Assembly: GCA_046728075.1 (NCBI GenBank) | Contig: JBKPDV010000171.1 | Location: 1-14,827 of the forward strand | Reading direction: 5' to 3' | DNA length: 14,827 nt | Source of the DNA: JBKPDV01 sp046728075 | Lineage (GTDB): Bacteria > Acidobacteriota > Thermoanaerobaculia > UBA5066 > Gp7-AA6 | Part shown: positions 12,687 to 14,827 of the stretch, in pieces | Layout: every line of letters starts with the position of its first letter | Position numbering within the stretch: the stretch's first letter is position 1 | The notes under the pieces: model-generated | What the model was told of the DNA's origin: nothing | Seen by the model: only the letters and a program-made list of their open reading frames with translations | Database searches by the model: none | Program-made: the position numbers and the translations under genes

Positions 12687-13819
12687 ACGACCGCGACGCG
12701 ATCCTCCAGCAATTCCGCGCCTTTGCCGCCGCGCGCGAGCCGGATCTGTGGGAGGGGGCGCTTCTGGTCGCGCGCCTCGTGGATCCGCTGGAGGATCTGG
12801 ATCCGACCCGAGCGGAGATCGATCGGCTGGCGGCCCGCGTCCGCGCGGCAGAGAGTCCGGCCGGCCACGAAGGGCTTGCCCGCGTGCTCTTTGAGGAGGA
12901 GGGTTTCCGCGGAGACGCGGAAGGCTATGACGACCCGACCAATTCCTCGGTCGCCCGCGTGCTCGTCAAGAAGAGCGGCATGCCGATCACGCTTTCGATC
13001 GTCACCATCGAGGCCGGCAGGCGCGCGGGTCTGCGCCTGACGGGCGTCGGGCTCCCGGGTCATTTCGTCGTCGGCGGAGCGGACCTGCCGGAGGGGAAGT
13101 TTCTCGACCCGTTCGATGGAGGAAAGCTGGCCGATCGGGACGGCCTGATGCTGCGCATTTCGGCGATCTTCGGGTCGCCCATCACCCTCCCGGCCGAGGC
13201 CTTCCTGCCCGACTCGTCTCGGGCCATCCTCATGCGAGTTCTCTTCAACCTGCGCCGTTCCTGGGAGCGGCGCGAGCATTTCGAGGAAGCGCTCTCCGCG
13301 CTCCAGTGCGCAGAGACGCTCGCTCCGGGAGATCCGAGCTTCCTGCGAGAGCGGGGCCTGTTGATGCTGCGGGCCGGCAGGTCCTCCGATGCGCTGGCCG
13401 CCCTGGAAGCCTATGTGTCGTCCTCCGCGGGGGAAGATGCCGAGGCCGTGGCGAAGCTGATCACGATCGTTCGAGAGGGAGCCGAAGTACCGGAAGAGAG
13501 GGAGACCGCGACACCGCCCAAGAAGATCTTCACGCTCGGGGAGGCGCGCGAGCTGCTCCCGCAAGTCCGGCAGATCACTTCGGAAGCCGTTTTCCGCTAC
13601 GCGCGGCTGGGGGAGGGAGGGGAGACGGAGGAGGAGCGGCAGGGCATCGTGCGGACCTGGGTGCGCGAAGTCTCGACTCTCGGAGCCGAGATCAAGGGCC
13701 TGTGGCTCGTCGACTTCGACTCCGGAGCCGGCTACTACTGCTGGAAATATCCCGAGCCAGCGCTCGAGTACTTCCACGGCTACGAGGAGGGGTTCGCGGG
13801 GAGGCTACCGCTTCAATAA
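12683..13819 (+). CDS. SirB1-type transglutaminase-like/TPR protein fused to DUF2203
   Basis: A 378-residue two-part protein. Residues about 20-175 match the SirB1/transglutaminase-like core (COG2912): PTNSSVARVLVKKSGMPITL (85-104), GRRAGLRLTGVGLPGHFVV (112-130) and KFLDPFDGG (139-147). The His of LPGHF and the Asp of LDPFDGG remain, but no Cys occurs in this domain, so protease activity is doubtful. Residues 196-245 form TPR-like helices (EEALSALQCAETLAPGD). After a short linker, residues 283-378 match DUF2203: FTLGEARELLPQVRQI (283-298), LGAEIKGLWLVDFDSGAGYYCW (333-354), and YFHGYEEGFAGRLPL (363-377). The GTG start overlaps the methyltransferase stop. A much longer open frame upstream is antisense to the M20 gene and is rejected. 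Function of either part is not established. Confidence 0.82.
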   Translation: MNDRDAILQQFRAFAAAREPDLWEGALLVARLVDPLEDLDPTRAEIDRLAARVRAAESPAGHEGLARVLFEEEGFRGDAEGYDDPTNSSVARVLVKKSGMPITLSIVTIEAGRRAGLRLTGVGLPGHFVVGGADLPEGKFLDPFDGGKLADRDGLMLRISAIFGSPITLPAEAFLPDSSRAILMRVLFNLRRSWERREHFEEALSALQCAETLAPGDPSFLRERGLLMLRAGRSSDALAALEAYVSSSAGEDAEAVAKLITIVREGAEVPEERETATPPKKIFTLGEARELLPQVRQITSEAVFRYARLGEGGETEEERQGIVRTWVREVSTLGAEIKGLWLVDFDSGAGYYCWKYPEPALEYFHGYEEGFAGRLPLQ

Positions 13820-13823
13820 GCGA

Positions 13824-13909
13824 GTTCAACGTTCAAGGTTCAAGGTTCAAGGTTGGAACCGAGCTGTTCGGATCTCAACTTTGAACTTTGAACTTTGAAC
13901 ATTGAACTT
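13824..13909. repeat. Palindromic heptad array R10 (unit GTTCAAG)
   Basis: Left arm: GTTCAAC, then GTTCAAG three times in exact 7-base steps from 13824 to 13851. Right arm: CTTTGAA three times and CATTGAA from 13879 to 13906, the inverted complement, with a spacer of about 25 bases. It separates convergent genes. The TAA of the minus-strand hydrolase gene (13908-13910) touches its right end, and the plus-strand stop (13819) is four bases from its left end. Same unit as R5, eight kilobases away. Confidence 0.9.
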
Positions 13910-14630
13910 AACGTGGCCATGAATCGCCAGGAGCCAGCTCGATCACCTCCGTAGCTAGACCGCGTTTCTTCAACTCTTCGCGTAACAGGCCCGGCGTCCC
14001 CGTCAGGACCGGAAACGTTCCCCAATGGATGGGAATGACTCGCGGGACGCGCAGCAGCTCGCAGGCCTTCGCCGCCTCGCGCGGGCCCATTGTGTAGAAG
14101 TCTCCGATCGGAAGCAGCGCCAGGTCCGGCTCATAGAGCTCGCCGATCAAGGCCATGTCGGAAAAGACGTTGGTGTCCCCCGCGTGGTAGATGCGGAAGC
14201 CATCCTCGAAGGTCATCACGTAGCCGCAGGGCTCGCCCGCGTATTGCGCCGGCGCGTTGCCGGGCGAAGCGCCCGCGGAGTGGTCGGCGTGCACCATGCG
14301 AAACGAAACGCGGCTGACTGTCTGACTTCCGCCCTTGTTCATGCCGGCGACCCGCTCGAGACCCTTGGAGGCGGCCCAAAGCGCCAGCTCGAAGATCCCG
14401 ACGACCGTGGCCCCTGTCTTGCGGGCGAGCTGGACGCCGTCGTCGCCGAAGTGGTCGAAGTGGCCGTGAGTCGCCGCGATCACGTCGATCTTTCCGACAT
14501 CGAAGCCCTTCGGGAACTTCGGATTGCTCAGGAACGGGTCAATCGCGACCCGCGTTCCGCCGGGCGCCTCGATCAGAACCGCGGCGTGGCCGAGCCAGGT
14601 CAATTTGCCGGTGAATTCCTTTCTAGTCAT
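13908..14630 (-). CDS. Metallo-beta-lactamase-fold hydrolase, UPF0173/COG2220 type
   Basis: A 240-residue metal-dependent hydrolase. The opening KLTWLGHAAVLIE (9-21) and AIDPFLSNP (29-37) are typical of UPF0173 proteins. Metal ligands are seen in THGHFDH (54-60: His55, His57, Asp59, His60), VHADHS (113-118), YHAGDTN (148-154, Asp152) and IPIHWGTFP (199-207, His202). The family resembles UlaG/RNase Z-like lactonases, but most members have no known substrate. Start: ATG at 14630 is preferred because GGAG lies nine bases upstream and the conserved core begins after eight residues; TTG at 14660 would add ten residues. The upstream region holds array R11. It converges on the SirB1-DUF2203 gene across R10. 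Confidence 0.87.
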   Translation of the reverse strand: MTRKEFTGKLTWLGHAAVLIEAPGGTRVAIDPFLSNPKFPKGFDVGKIDVIAATHGHFDHFGDDGVQLARKTGATVVGIFELALWAASKGLERVAGMNKGGSQTVSRVSFRMVHADHSAGASPGNAPAQYAGEPCGYVMTFEDGFRIYHAGDTNVFSDMALIGELYEPDLALLPIGDFYTMGPREAAKACELLRVPRVIPIHWGTFPVLTGTPGLLREELKKRGLATEVIELAPGDSWPR

Positions 14631-14668
14631 GACACGGCGCTCCAACTCTTCCGCGCTCAAGCGTCCGA

Positions 14669-14766
14669 CGGGGGGACTGGGGGACTGGGGGTCGGGGCAA
14701 AAATCTGCTTGCTCGATCCGGTCTCGTCAAGTTTCCCCCCGTCCCCCCCTAAACCCCTCACCCCCT
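14669..14766. repeat. Palindromic array R11 (unit TGGGGGAC, 8 bases)
   Basis: Left arm (14669-14697) reads CGGGGGGACTGGGGGACTGG and continues; right arm (14733-14766) is C-rich (TTCCCCCCGTCCCCCCC, then two CCCCTCA-like units), roughly its complement, with a spacer of 35 bases. It lies upstream of the UPF0173-type gene. Same unit family as R4 and R6. Confidence 0.75.
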
Positions 14767-14827
14767 CCGGGTCTTGGAAGATACGACCCGGTAAAAAAAA
14801 GCAAGTGCGTTATTAAGAAGCCCACCA
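14767..14827. other. Window end without recognised gene
   Basis: A short inverted repeat CCGGGTC (14767-14773) and GACCCGG (14785-14791) is followed by eight A, so it is not an intrinsic terminator on the plus strand; on the minus strand the T run precedes the stem. No gene is visible. The next gene, if any, lies outside the window. Confidence 0.4.

Noticed and set aside
12626..13777. 383-codon minus-strand frame opposite the SirB1-DUF2203 gene
   Set aside because: Antisense shadow; the plus strand has clear family motifs and this frame has none.
14767..14800. Intrinsic terminator at the window end
   Set aside because: The CCGGGTC/GACCCGG stem is followed by A and not T on the plus strand, and the T run precedes the stem on the minus strand.
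14822..14827. tRNA 3' end (CCACCA at the last bases)
   Set aside because: No acceptor partner, anticodon arm or T-loop sequence is visible upstream; six bases are not evidence.

Overview
GC-rich (roughly mid-60s % by eye) bacterial chromosome segment with compact genes on both strands and no phage, transposase, CRISPR or rRNA/tRNA signal. The protein families (futalosine-pathway MqnD, a DUF4149 membrane protein, a SirB1-type/DUF2203 fusion, SSS symporter, C45 lipoprotein) and the repeat-rich intergenic spacers suggest an environmental, menaquinone-using Gram-negative-type lineage. I lean to Acidobacteriota or a relative, but this is an inference from general appearance and not from a marker gene.

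Layout. 1-404: a tiny 20-residue lysine-rich peptide gene on the minus strand with a very strong ribosome binding site and a textbook terminator, followed by a hairpin-rich gap. 508-2050 (+): mqnD (menaquinone) and a DUF4149 membrane protein. 2125-4484 (-): a metal-dependent amidohydrolase, a 3-hydroxyacyl-CoA dehydrogenase and an overlapping small polytopic membrane protein. 4530-5675 (+): a secreted protein of unknown function. 5777-11962 (-): five co-directional genes, in transcription order an M20 amidohydrolase, a sodium:solute symporter, a C45-type Ntn-hydrolase lipoprotein, an exported unknown protein and a putative outer-membrane protein. 12048-13819 (+): an O-methyltransferase overlapping a SirB1-DUF2203 fusion gene. 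13908-14630 (-): a UPF0173-type metallo-beta-lactamase-fold hydrolase.

Working together: the M20 hydrolase, symporter and C45 lipoprotein could form an amide/N-acyl compound scavenging unit (cleave outside, import, cleave inside). The dehydrogenase belongs to fatty-acid or hydroxyacyl-CoA metabolism. Most other neighbours show no clear pathway link.

The most striking non-coding feature is a set of eleven palindromic arrays built from 7- or 8-base tandem units, one in every intergenic gap longer than about 70 bases on the gene-bearing part of the window. Unit sequence differs between loci but architecture and period are kept: two inverted arms around a short spacer, usually touching a stop codon, in several cases supplying the stop codon itself. 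A second pattern is that many genes starting a transcription unit have a TATAAT-like box 6-9 bases before the start codon and no Shine-Dalgarno sequence, which fits leaderless transcripts.
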